Positions 51,202 to 59,395 of a stretch of DNA of 64,000 nt are shown piece after piece (position 1 is the stretch's first letter; the number at the start of each line of letters is the position of its first letter). The DNA lies in the NCBI GenBank assembly GCA_016716235.1, contig JADJWS010000001.1:558001-622000 (forward strand). The letters run 5' to 3'. The notes beneath the pieces were generated by a model. That model was not told the origin of the DNA, made no database searches, and saw only the letters and a list, made by a program, of their open reading frames with translations. The DNA is from Candidatus Defluviilinea gracilis (lineage in GTDB: Bacteria; Chloroflexota; Anaerolineae; Anaerolineales; Villigracilaceae). Both the position numbers and the translations under genes were made by a program.

Positions 51202-51849
51202 GGTATCACGTTTCTCAAGTTTTGCCGCAAGGACTTTAAGCCTGCCCCATTTTTGCCGCACCACATAGATCATGGCGAGCGTTTGCAGCCAACGCGCTTC
51301 ACACTGCGGATTCATCGCCAACTGCTCGAACACTTCCATTGCCTGATCGTCTGTGCGGCGCGTCTTTGCATATTCAGTGGCAAGTTGAACGAGAAAGACC
51401 TCGCGCTGTTTGCGGACTTGCGTGTCTTGCATGATCCGTTGTTGCGCCTGCTCCACGCGCGCGCGCACTTTGCCGATGGCTTCTTCCAACTCATCCCCGG
51501 TAAACGGCTTGACGAGATATTCCTGCACGCCGACCGAGATCGCTGTGCGGAAGGTCGCCGCGTCTTTTTCCGCCGAGATGATGATACAACCCGTTGCTGG
51601 ATAGATTTTTGCGATTTCCCGGTAGGCGGTCAGCCCGTCCATTTCGGGCATGTTGATGTCGAGCAGGACAACGTCGGGGCGATGCTCCTTCGCAAATTGG
51701 ACAGCCTGCAATCCGTTCGACGCGATGGCGACCACCTCGACATCGTCAATCGTGGCGAGCATGAGACGGGTATTGCGCCGCGTCTCTTGGACGTCGTCGG
51801 CGATCAACACCTTCAATCTTTTTCGGCTGTGGAGGTCTGGTTGCGCCAT
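51196..51849 (-). CDS. Response regulator without a DNA-binding output domain
   Basis: 217 residues from ATG 51849. The receiver has KVLIADDVQETRRN, the phospho-acceptor Asp64 in DVVLLDINMPEMDGL, and YLVKPFTGDELEEAI with the conserved Lys. The C-terminal ~85 residues (a helical linker RARVEQAQQRIMQDTQVRKQ and LATEYAKTRRTDDQ) do not form a known HTH. It may work by protein contact, as in AAA or stressosome systems. An in-frame fusion with the IS transposase upstream is only apparent and results from a frameshift in the latter. Confidence 0.85.
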   Translation of the reverse strand: MAQPDLHSRKRLKVLIADDVQETRRNTRLMLATIDDVEVVAIASNGLQAVQFAKEHRPDVVLLDINMPEMDGLTAYREIAKIYPATGCIIISAEKDAATFRTAISVGVQEYLVKPFTGDELEEAIGKVRARVEQAQQRIMQDTQVRKQREVFLVQLATEYAKTRRTDDQAMEVFEQLAMNPQCEARWLQTLAMIYVVRQKWGRLKVLAAKLEKRDTK

Positions 51850-51946
51850 TTCCGTGCCTTGTTCCTGTATTCTGGACCGAGTACCCCTAGTATAACTCAG
51901 GCAAAAAGAGCGTTTCTGATGATTTCGTTGTAAATCGCAAACCCCC

Positions 51947-53159
51947 GTAGGGCAATCGCATCTAAATCGGTGAGGCGAGGACTTTGAGGAGGTAATCCTG
52001 GTTCCAAGCGGCTTGGAGTTGCTTGGCATGCATACCGCCTTTGGCGGTTTTCTCCTGTTTGAGCAGATTGAGCGCAATGTGGCGAAGGACGGCGAAGTTT
52101 TCAGGAGCTTGATCTTTACGCACACGACTATGGTCTTCCCGCAAAGCCACATCCAAGACCCAGTGCAGTTCATTTTCAATCGCCCAGTGTCTGCGCACCA
52201 GATGTAACAATCGTTTCGGGTGACTGGGCAGGCTGGAGATATAGTAGCGTACTGTTTTGGTTTCCTTGCCAGCCACGTTCCGCGTGCACACGAGCATGAC
52301 AATGCTTTGCAGACCAGCCAGTTTTCTTTGTTACGAATCAAGTTTAGATAGGCAGGATCAGAGGTACTCCAGCATTCTCGAATTTCTATGCGCCCATGTC
52401 CCTTATTCGCTGTCTTGTCATAGTCCAGGGAAGCATATTTGAAGTTGTGGGCTTGATCGACCGCAAACACGACCGAAATATCTTCAAACAGACGCCCCTG
52501 GTTCTCTTTCACACTCAAAACATAATCTGCCTGAGCTGCGACGATGGTTTGGGCAATATTGGTTTGGGTTCCTATGGCATCTATGGTCACAATACAGCCT
52601 GCAAGCGCCAGAATCTTGAGTAATTCGGGGATGGCGGTGATCTCGTTCGACTTTTCGTCCACTTTACGCTGTCCCAGAACAATCTCGTTTTCTTCCGCCC
52701 AAGCGCTGACCATATAAATGGCTCGTTTGCCCAGTAGCCGATCCTGCGAGCCACCCAAACGCTTCCCATCCATATTGATGATTTGCCCTGGGATGATCTC
52801 ATTGACTGCCCAGACCCATTCGTAAAACGCCAACTGGAACTGTTGGGCATCCAACTTCGAGAAGACCCGACCAAAAGTGTCATGCGACGGGATACCATTC
52901 GGCAATTCAAGAAACGTGCTCAGCCAGACTATCTTGCTATGCCCAAAATGCTCAATGTCCGTCCAGCCTTCCGCTCCACAGATCACCGCACATATGGCGA
53001 TGCTGATCAAATCTATGAGTTTATGTTCCTTCGTTCGATCCACCCGCGGATCGCTCACTTTGCTAAAATGCTCGGCGATCGCCTCCAATGGCTTCTTTGT
53101 CATGGCTACCTCCTTCAAGATAGCCCTTTTTTACCTCAATTTAGATGCAATCGCCCTAC
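51947..53159. mobile_element. Complete ISAs1-like insertion sequence
   Basis: 1213 bp. The left end GTAGGGCAATCGCATCTAAA (51947) and the right end (inverse of 53139-53159, beginning GTAGGGCGATTGCATCTAAA) differ at two positions of 21. The 8-bp direct repeat AAACCCCC lies at 51939-51946 and 53160-53167, a target-site duplication. Length, end structure and transposase type fit the ISAs1 family. The exact duplication implies a recent insertion. Confidence 0.88.
51962..53103 (-). pseudogene. ISAs1-family transposase, frameshifted
   Basis: Starts at 53103 after GGAGG with MTKKPLEAIAEHFSKVSDPR. The N-terminal region has KLIDLISIAICAVICGAEGW, and the catalytic region has INMDGKRLGGS and IVTIDAIGTQTNIAQTIV. 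At about 52317 a base appears to be lost (NWLVCKAL instead of NW-GLQSIVMLV); the rest continues in another frame as YYISSLPSHPKRLLHLVRRH and HWAIENELHWVLDV to 51962. The protein as read would lack its C-terminal catalytic part, so this copy is probably inactive on its own. Confidence 0.85.
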
Positions 53160-53169
53160 AAACCCCCGC

Positions 53170-53198
53170 TTGACTCGCATCCCTTGCAGGTGTATCAT
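53170..53198 (+). promoter_or_regulatory. Promoter of the candidate small RNA
   Basis: TTGACT (53170-53175) and TATCAT (53193-53198) are 17 bases apart. The expected start point is at 53205-53206, the first base of the RNA's closing stem. The IS insertion site lies only three bases upstream of the -35. Confidence 0.65.
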
Positions 53199-53204
53199 GC
53201 AAAC

Positions 53205-53295
53205 AGTGATCGGGTGACCCAGGGACCTGCCAGCACACCACTGACAGCTGAACTGGGTGTAACTCCGCAAGGAGACATCCCGATCACGGCTTTTT
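53205..53295 (+). ncRNA. Candidate structured small RNA, about 90 nt
   Basis: GTGATCGGG (53206-53214) pairs with CCCGATCAC (53279-53287), and GGCTTTTT follows as a terminator-like end. Inside are CTCCGCAAGGAG (53262-53273, a hairpin), ACCCAG with CTGGGT, and CTGCCAG with CTGACAG. The promoter positions the start at the base of the closing stem. No protein frame is evident. It does not carry SRP, 6S or tmRNA hallmarks. It overlaps the end of the minus-strand gene at 53284 by about 12 bases. Confidence 0.55.
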
Positions 53296-53739
53296 AAACT
53301 CATCCAATATTTGCGCAAGAACGATTTGCTTATTCGGTCGTTGTATCTTTTGGTAAACAGCAAGCGCTTTGCTGTGCGCATTGGACTTCTTGCCGATTTG
53401 GGCAAAGCGAATGGTTGCGGGGTTATAGGATATTCGCCTTCGATTCAATAGATTCATGAGATAGAGTTTGATTTCGGCATTTCGTCCCGGGTATTCCAAG
53501 TCAATGGTGATCTGGGTAAATTCCCTGATATGGTCTTTCAATAAAAAATATAGACCTACGGCAAACAACCTGAGATAAAGGGTCTTTCCACTCTGAGTTG
53601 TTGCTCGCAATCGCAATAAACATTCGCGCTTTACAGTCGCAGGAATCAGAATGGCATATTCTTTCCCGTTCGAAAAAGCCAGCACGGTTGGGACTTTTGT
53701 GTCGCCGATCTTGCCGCTCTGGTCAACTTCAACTTTCAT
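53284..53739 (-). CDS. Unknown protein, possibly RNase H-like
   Basis: 151 residues from ATG 53739, with AGGGG nine bases upstream; ATG 53745 is the alternative. It begins VEVDQSGKIGD, then VLAFSNGKEYAILIPATVKR, TLYLRLFAVGLYFLLKD and QITIDLEYPGRNAEIKLYL, with Asp residues at strand ends as in RNase H-like folds. That reading is tentative. The C-terminus is basic (RFAQIGKKSNAHSKALAVYQ). It starts 11 bases inside the upstream flippase-like gene and is co-expressed with it. Confidence 0.6.
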   Translation of the reverse strand: MKVEVDQSGKIGDTKVPTVLAFSNGKEYAILIPATVKRECLLRLRATTQSGKTLYLRLFAVGLYFLLKDHIREFTQITIDLEYPGRNAEIKLYLMNLLNRRRISYNPATIRFAQIGKKSNAHSKALAVYQKIQRPNKQIVLAQILDEFKKP

Positions 53740-54748
53740 TCCCATTTTCCCCTAGTTCGTTGCGAATATTTTCGCTCCAATGGATTCCCTCTTTTGCCAG
53801 AAAATACGCGCCTAGCAAGGTGATGGGAAGCCACAACGCCACATGCAACGTGAGTGTGTAGCCCGCCGCTGTCGCTTGATCCACGCCATAGGCGGTGAGC
53901 ACGGCGATGCCGGGCGCGTCGAAGGTGCCGATGTAGCCCGGCGCGGAGGGGATGGTGGTGGCAAGGTTGACGATTCCATTCATCAGCATCAGCGCGAAGA
54001 ACGAGACCGTGAAATTGAAGGCGTGCATCACGAACCAGTATTTGCCCGTTTCTAACAGCCAGATGATGACCGAGGTGAGAAAGACCATCAACACATTCCA
54101 CGGCGAGCGGAGGGAGGCGAGGCCGTCGAGAAATTTGTTCATGAGACCGATAATGCGTTCGTGAAGTTTTTTCGGGGTGAGGCGTTGAATGAACCACAGC
54201 CCGATCCTTGCCGTCATTTGCGGGAACATTGCCGCTACGAGGAAGACGATCAACGCGCCGATGAAGATGCCCGTGCCGATCACCGCCACTTGTTGAATGT
54301 TGCCGACGAAGCCCGACGCGCTCGTCAGTTTTGCCAACTCGGGTAAATTGACGAAGACGAATCCCAGCATCACTACGCCGTCGAAGATTCTTTCCACGAT
54401 GATTGTGGCTAACGATGCGGAGACCGATACGCCCTCTTTGCGTTTGAGGATGACGGCGCGTAACACCTCGCCCGCGCGCGCGGGATAAATGTTGTTGCCC
54501 ATGTAGCCGATGGTCGTGATGGGAAATATGGTCTTGGTGGGAATCTCTTTGATAGGTTTGAGGAGGTAATGCCACCTCCACGCGCGGACCCAGACGCCGA
54601 CAAAGTACACGCCGATGCCGGGAATTAACCAGACGTAATTTGCTTTTTGAACCGCGTTCCAAAACTCGTCCAGTTGCAAGCCGCGCAGGGCGAGCCAGAT
54701 GAAGAGGACGCTGATAAATACGCCAAGCCAGAAATGCCATTTTTTCAT
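53729..54748 (-). CDS. Lysylphosphatidylglycerol synthase TM region / flippase-like membrane protein
   Basis: 339 residues with eight or so hydrophobic segments. Family features are the N-terminal WRWHYLLKPI, the block YMGNNIYPARAGEVLRAVIL and ATIIVERIFDGVVMLGFVFV, and the later APGYIGTFDAPGIAVLTAYG. Members (UPF0104, AglD, MprF N-terminal part) are linked to lipid flipping or glycolipid transfer. No synthetase domain is attached. The downstream gene overlaps by 11 bases. Confidence 0.85.
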   Translation of the reverse strand: MKKWHFWLGVFISVLFIWLALRGLQLDEFWNAVQKANYVWLIPGIGVYFVGVWVRAWRWHYLLKPIKEIPTKTIFPITTIGYMGNNIYPARAGEVLRAVILKRKEGVSVSASLATIIVERIFDGVVMLGFVFVNLPELAKLTSASGFVGNIQQVAVIGTGIFIGALIVFLVAAMFPQMTARIGLWFIQRLTPKKLHERIIGLMNKFLDGLASLRSPWNVLMVFLTSVIIWLLETGKYWFVMHAFNFTVSFFALMLMNGIVNLATTIPSAPGYIGTFDAPGIAVLTAYGVDQATAAGYTLTLHVALWLPITLLGAYFLAKEGIHWSENIRNELGENGNES

Positions 54749-54856
54749 GCGCGGATTTTATCATGGGGGTGGGAAAAGGCATCCGCGGGCGAGGCAGGCT
54801 GAAAGTCGGGATGAGGCGGGGCGGTTTTCATCCATAAAATTTGATAGAATCAAATC

Positions 54857-56569
54857 GTGAACATCGAACGATCTGCCCGTATCGCATTTCTCAGAAAAAT
54901 CCACCTGTTTTTTGGGTTGGAGGAGGAGGAGTTCGCGGCGATCGCGGATGAAATGGATGAGATGCAAGTGGCAAAAGGCGAGATCGTGTTCAAGCAGGAT
55001 GGGACGGCGGAAGGTTTTTATATGATCTTTGGGGGCAAGGTGCGCGTGGTGCGAAAACTTGACGGTAGGGAAAACCAGTTGGCGTTGCTGGTGAAGAACG
55101 ATTATTTCGGCGAGATGGGGATCATGGGAAACCGACGACGTTCTGCCACCGTGACGGCGTTGGAGGATACTTCGTTGCTCGTGCTGTCGAAGAGCGATTT
55201 CGACAAACTGTTCAAGGAGCACCCGAAACTTCGCGGTAATCTTGAGATCGCAGTGCGAAGCCGTCAGTTGGCGCGGCAGTTGCGCTTCAAATGGCTGAGA
55301 CCCGATGAGGTGGTGTATTTTCTAGCGCGCAAGCATGTGCTTGCCATGTATCCGAAAATCCTGCGCCCTCTTGCGCTGTTTTTCGTTCCTGTATTTTTTT
55401 CGTACGCGTATTTTTTTATTTTGCCGCATACCATCGTGTGGCTGGCGGCGCTGTTGTCGTTCTTTGCGTTTGCCCTTTGGCTGGGTTGGATCATCCTCGA
55501 TTGGAGCAACGATTATTACGTGGTCACCAACCAGCGCGTGGTCTGGCTCGAAAAGGTGATCGGTCTTTTGGATAGCCGACAGGAAGCGCCGCTTTCGATG
55601 ATCGTTTCATTGGGCGTGGAGGTGAATCAATTCGGTCGCTGGCTCGATTATGGAAATGTGATCGTGCGGACGTACGTGGGCAGGATCGATTTCGCTCTGG
55701 TGAATCATCCGACCCAGGCGGCGAAGATGGTGGAGGAATACTGGCAGAGGACGAAGGAGCAGGCGAGCGCCACGGAAAAAGAGGCGATGAAGGATGCCAT
55801 CCGCAAACGACTGGGGATCCCGGTTCCTGCCCGACCTGCGGCTGATTCAAACCAGCCGACATCGTCGGTCGCCCAACCGCGCGGCGCATGGTGGTTAAAA
55901 TTGCTCGGGGCGAATACTCTTAAACTCCGTTACGAAACGAGTGAAGGGGTGATCTATCGAAAGCATTGGGTGGTGCTGGCGTTGGATGCATGGCTTCCCA
56001 TTGTTGGGTTCGTCGGGGTGTTTATTTTGTTCCTCCTGCGGCTGTATCAGTTATTGATTTCGCCGCAGGATGTGTTCATCTCGCTGGCGGGCGGGCTCTC
56101 GATCGATCTCTACGCTTTATTCTGCTTGGGCGCCATGTTCCTGCTGGCGGGCTGGTTTTGGTATAAACTCATGGACTGGAGCAACGACACGTTCGAAGTG
56201 ACCGGCGACCAGATCATCGACGTCGATCGTAAACCCTTCGGCACCGAATCGCGGAATGCCGCCCAGCTTGAAAACATTCTCGGCACCAAGTATGAGCGTC
56301 GCGGGTTGCTTGGAAATATTTTCAACTTCGGGCATGTATATATCACCGTGGGTGGAAATAAACTTATCTTTGAAGATGTGCTCGACCCCGCCAGCGTGCA
56401 ATCGGATATCGACCGCCGCCGCGACGCGCGCGTGGTGAAGAAAAATCAGGCGGCTGTGGCGGCAGAACGCGAACGTATGGCGGAGTGGCTTGCCACGTAT
56501 CATAAGAGTTCGGAAGAATTCAAACGAGAAGAAGATAACAAAAGGAATCAGAATAATGGCTCTGCGTAA
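54857..56569 (+). CDS. Cyclic-nucleotide-binding domain plus two bacterial PH-like domains, membrane protein
   Basis: 570 residues. Residues ~15-130 are a cNMP-binding domain (FFGLEEEEFAAIADEMDEMQ; NDYFGEMGIMGNRRRSATVT). Two similar halves follow, each with a membrane hairpin (LALFFVPVFFSYAYFFILPH; LPIVGFVGVFILFLLRLYQL) and a bPH2-like strand set with DWSNDYYVVTNQRVVWLEK or DWSNDTFEVTGDQIIDVDRK. The C-terminus is a charged helix. It probably couples a nucleotide signal to the membrane. It overlaps the deformylase gene by 14 bases. Confidence 0.8.
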   Translation: MNIERSARIAFLRKIHLFFGLEEEEFAAIADEMDEMQVAKGEIVFKQDGTAEGFYMIFGGKVRVVRKLDGRENQLALLVKNDYFGEMGIMGNRRRSATVTALEDTSLLVLSKSDFDKLFKEHPKLRGNLEIAVRSRQLARQLRFKWLRPDEVVYFLARKHVLAMYPKILRPLALFFVPVFFSYAYFFILPHTIVWLAALLSFFAFALWLGWIILDWSNDYYVVTNQRVVWLEKVIGLLDSRQEAPLSMIVSLGVEVNQFGRWLDYGNVIVRTYVGRIDFALVNHPTQAAKMVEEYWQRTKEQASATEKEAMKDAIRKRLGIPVPARPAADSNQPTSSVAQPRGAWWLKLLGANTLKLRYETSEGVIYRKHWVVLALDAWLPIVGFVGVFILFLLRLYQLLISPQDVFISLAGGLSIDLYALFCLGAMFLLAGWFWYKLMDWSNDTFEVTGDQIIDVDRKPFGTESRNAAQLENILGTKYERRGLLGNIFNFGHVYITVGGNKLIFEDVLDPASVQSDIDRRRDARVVKKNQAAVAAERERMAEWLATYHKSSEEFKREEDNKRNQNNGSA

Positions 56570-57077
56570 TATCGTTACACTCCCAGACCCTGTGCTAAAA
56601 CGCAAGGCTCATGCGGTGACAAAATTCGATAAGAATCTGCAATCGCTGTTGAATGACATGGTGGAGACCATGCGCGAAGCGCCGGGTGTCGGTCTCGCCG
56701 CGCCGCAGATCGGGTTGTCGGAACGGATCGTGGTGATCGAATATTTCGAGAAGCAGGAAGATGAAGAGAAAGAGGACGCGCCGAAGAAAGTGTGGGCGGT
56801 GGTCAATCCCGAAATCGTGAAAGCCTCGCCAGAGATGACGATGGGCGTGGAGGGGTGTCTTTCCATCCCCGGCTTGGTGGGCGAGGTGGAACGCCACGCC
56901 GAAGTGCATGTGAAGGCGCTGAACCGTCACGGCAAGCCGGTAAAGATCAAAGCGCAAGGCTGGTTGGCGCGCATTTTTCAACATGAGATTGACCACCTGA
57001 ACGGCATCCTCTTCACCGAACGCGCCACGCGTGTCTGGCAACCGAAACAGGAAGTGGATGCGGAGCAAGAGGTTTAA
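56556..57077 (+). CDS. def: Peptide deformylase
   Basis: 173 residues from ATG 56556, within the end of the upstream gene. All three deformylase motifs are intact: GVGLAAPQIG, EGCLSIPG and QHEIDHLNG, the last two giving the Cys and two His metal ligands. The enzyme removes formyl groups from nascent proteins. An insertion rich in Glu and Lys (EKQEDEEKEDAPKK) is seen between the first two motifs. Confidence 0.93.
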   Translation: MALRNIVTLPDPVLKRKAHAVTKFDKNLQSLLNDMVETMREAPGVGLAAPQIGLSERIVVIEYFEKQEDEEKEDAPKKVWAVVNPEIVKASPEMTMGVEGCLSIPGLVGEVERHAEVHVKALNRHGKPVKIKAQGWLARIFQHEIDHLNGILFTERATRVWQPKQEVDAEQEV

Positions 57078-57196
57078 TACGCAATACGAAGTACGGAGTA
57101 GGGTACTGCGTATTGCGTACTACGTAGGTGCCGATGGTTATTCGTCGCCTTTGCTGGTGTTGGTGAACGGAAACAAGTAGACACGTACACAAGTAA

Positions 57197-57260
57197 ACAG
57201 GTAAACACGTAGCACACAATAAGTAGTACGCAATAATCTCCAATCTCCAATCTCTAATTA
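57197..57260. repeat. Low-complexity repeat, left of recF
   Basis: ACAGGTAAACACGTAGCACA followed by AGTACGCAATAATCTCC and repeated CAATCTC units. An inverted, similar copy is at 58545-58608, so recF lies between inverted repeats. The rest of the 240-base gap (57078-57317) holds short TACGCAATACGAAGTACG-like strings and no gene. Confidence 0.6.
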
Positions 57261-57317
57261 CCAATTACTCCTTACCCACCTCAATTTTCCAATCCTCTAA
57301 TTCTCTGATTTTCCCCC

Positions 57318-58526
57318 ATGCACCTCCGCCACCTCTCCCTCACCAACTTCCGCAAATTCACACGGCTCGATCTGGATTTCCCGAAACGCGCCGTTCTGCT
57401 CACAGGCGCGAACGCGCAGGGCAAGACGACCGTGCTCGAAGCCATTTATTTTCTCGCGGCATTCACGTCCTTTCAAACCAACACCGACCGGCAACTCATC
57501 AACTTCATCGAAGCCGATAAAAAAGATTCGCCCGCCGTTGCGCGTCTCATTGCGGAGTATCAACGCGGCGCGCGAAAACATCGCATCGAGGCGCGGCTCA
57601 TCCTCGAACCTGTCGGCGTGTTGAACGGTCAGCGTCTTCGCAAAGAGGTCTTGCTCGATGGCGTGAAGAAACCGATCAACGATGTGGTCGGTCATTTCAA
57701 TGCGGTCGTCTTCGTGCCGCAAATGTCGCAGATCATCGAAGGCGCGCCCGAAGACCGCCGCCGTTATTTGAATCTCGCGTTGGCGCAATCCACGCCTGCG
57801 TTTGCGCGCGCGCTCGGCGAATACAATCAAGTCGTCACACAGCGCAACGCTCTGCTCAAAATGCTTGGAGAACGCGGGGGCAACAGCGACCAACTCGAAG
57901 TCTGGGATGACGCGTTGGCGCGGCTCGGATCGCAGATCATCTTGTGGCGCATCGAAGCCGTCCAGCAGATTCAGACTCTCGCTTCGCGCGTCCATTTCGA
58001 GCTGACTCACGGAACTGAGACTCTGCGCCTTTCCTACGAGCCCGCGTACGATCCGCTTCCTCAACCGAATGGGCAGATGGGTTTGAAGATGGAAACGGTT
58101 GTTGACCGTTCGGGTATGAAGTTGAGCGATATTGAAAATGGATTCCGCGAACGATTGCGCAAGATTCGCAGCGACGAGATCGCGCGCGGCGTGACGACGA
58201 TCGGTCCGCATCGCGACGAGTTGCGGTTCATCGCCGATACAGTTGACCTCGGCGATTACGGCTCGCGCGGGCAAATCCGCACTGCGTTACTCGCGCTCAA
58301 ACTCGCCGAAGTGAATTGGATGAAAGAACGCACAGGCGAATGGCCCGTGGTCCTGCTCGATGAAGTGATGGCAGAGTTGGATTTGCAACGCCGCGCCGAT
58401 CTGTTGAAATATGTAGGCGAGAGCGAGCAGGTGCTGTTCACGACCACCGACCTGAAATTGTTCGCGCCTGAGTTTGTGGAGGGGGCGGAGGTGTGGAGGG
58501 TGGAAAGTGGAGGGGTGGGGAAATAG
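57318..58526 (+). CDS. recF: DNA replication and repair protein RecF
   Basis: 402 residues. Walker A is GANAQGKTT (30-38) after the typical LRHLSLTNFRKF; the signature/Walker B region is VVLLDEVMAELDLQRR with SRGQIRTALLALKLAE before it, and TTIGPHRDELRF lies between. RecF loads RecA at gaps together with RecO and RecR. dnaA, dnaN and gyrB are not next to it, unlike in many genomes. Confidence 0.9.
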   Translation: MHLRHLSLTNFRKFTRLDLDFPKRAVLLTGANAQGKTTVLEAIYFLAAFTSFQTNTDRQLINFIEADKKDSPAVARLIAEYQRGARKHRIEARLILEPVGVLNGQRLRKEVLLDGVKKPINDVVGHFNAVVFVPQMSQIIEGAPEDRRRYLNLALAQSTPAFARALGEYNQVVTQRNALLKMLGERGGNSDQLEVWDDALARLGSQIILWRIEAVQQIQTLASRVHFELTHGTETLRLSYEPAYDPLPQPNGQMGLKMETVVDRSGMKLSDIENGFRERLRKIRSDEIARGVTTIGPHRDELRFIADTVDLGDYGSRGQIRTALLALKLAEVNWMKERTGEWPVVLLDEVMAELDLQRRADLLKYVGESEQVLFTTTDLKLFAPEFVEGAEVWRVESGGVGK

Positions 58527-58544
58527 AGGCATAGAGGATTAGAG

Positions 58545-58608
58545 AACTGGAGACTAGATACTGGAGATTATTGCGTACTGCGTGTTACGTGTTTCCGTGT
58601 CTACCTGT
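58545..58608. repeat. Low-complexity repeat, right of recF (inverted)
   Basis: Inverse of the unit at 57197-57260: GGAGATTATTGCGTACTGCG, then TTACGTGTTTCCGTGTCTAC. It sits directly before the nucleotidyltransferase gene. Confidence 0.6.
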
Positions 58609-58621
58609 ATACTTCGGCATT

Positions 58622-59395
58622 ATGTCTCTCTCTGACTCATTCATCCAATCTGTTCTCAAAAAAATCGACACACCTGATGTCGTTGGTGTTGGCATCGTGG
58701 GCAGTTACGCGCGCGGACAAGAATCAAAATACAGCGATGTTGATTTCGATATCTTTGTGAGCAAATTGCCCGAGGACGACAAGTACACGCTGAAATATTT
58801 TGACAGTAAACTCGTCAGCCTGAAATATGCCCTGCTCGATGATGAACGCGCCGCGTTGACGAATCCGCGCCGCGCGATTTGGGCTGTGCCTGGATTAAGT
58901 GGAATGAGGATCGTGCTGGATAAAACTGGCGAGTTGACGGAGTTGCAAAAGTCTGCACAGGCATTTGATTTTTCCCCTTTGCAATCCGCCGCGGATGAAT
59001 TCGCCGCCGAGCAGGTGATGCACTGCGCGGAAGAAGTTCACAAAATTTTGAGCGGTCTCGCGCGCGGACATGAGTCGTCAGTATTGTATTCGGTGTGGGG
59101 ATTGGTACAGAACATGCTCGAAGCGGTCGCGGTACAGAAAGGGCTGATGATTGTCAGCGAGAATCGCTACTTTGATCTGATCCAGGATGCGGTGGGACGC
59201 GATTCGAAGTGGGTGAGCGCGTTCCGCACAGCATGGGGACTCGATTCCACCTCCTCGCAATATCAATCGCGGGGCGCGGCGGCGCTCACGTTGTACCGTC
59301 TCAGCGTGGCGATGTTCGATGAATACATCCCTGAAAAACATCACGACGTGATAAACAACACGTTACGACTCATCAAGGAGGCTGGCTACGCATGA
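58622..59395 (+). CDS. Nucleotidyltransferase with helical C-terminal domain
   Basis: 257 residues from ATG 58622. The nucleotidyltransferase signature is GSYARGQESKYSDVDFDIF: Gly27-Ser28, Asp39 and Asp41. The C-terminal ~130 residues are helical (AEEVHKILSGLARGHESSVL; SVWGLVQNMLEAVAVQKG), similar in layout to aminoglycoside adenylyl-transferase or HEPN-like C-domains. The target is unknown. The stop overlaps the next start (ATGA), so it is coupled to endonuclease III. Confidence 0.8.
   Translation: MSLSDSFIQSVLKKIDTPDVVGVGIVGSYARGQESKYSDVDFDIFVSKLPEDDKYTLKYFDSKLVSLKYALLDDERAALTNPRRAIWAVPGLSGMRIVLDKTGELTELQKSAQAFDFSPLQSAADEFAAEQVMHCAEEVHKILSGLARGHESSVLYSVWGLVQNMLEAVAVQKGLMIVSENRYFDLIQDAVGRDSKWVSAFRTAWGLDSTSSQYQSRGAAALTLYRLSVAMFDEYIPEKHHDVINNTLRLIKEAGYA

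Noticed and set aside
51196..53118. A 640-residue fusion of transposase and response regulator
   Set aside because: The frame joins them only because the transposase has lost a base near 52317. Residues between are a nonsense frame, and the response regulator has its own start at 51849.
53218..53231. CCCAGGGACCTGCC as a cobalamin-riboswitch B12 box
   Set aside because: Only this short box is similar. The rest of the conserved cobalamin core is missing, the order of elements is wrong and no transport or synthesis gene follows.
53205..53295. SRP (4.5S) RNA
   Set aside because: The size is suitable, but the conserved GGAAGG-type tetraloop region of SRP RNA is not present.
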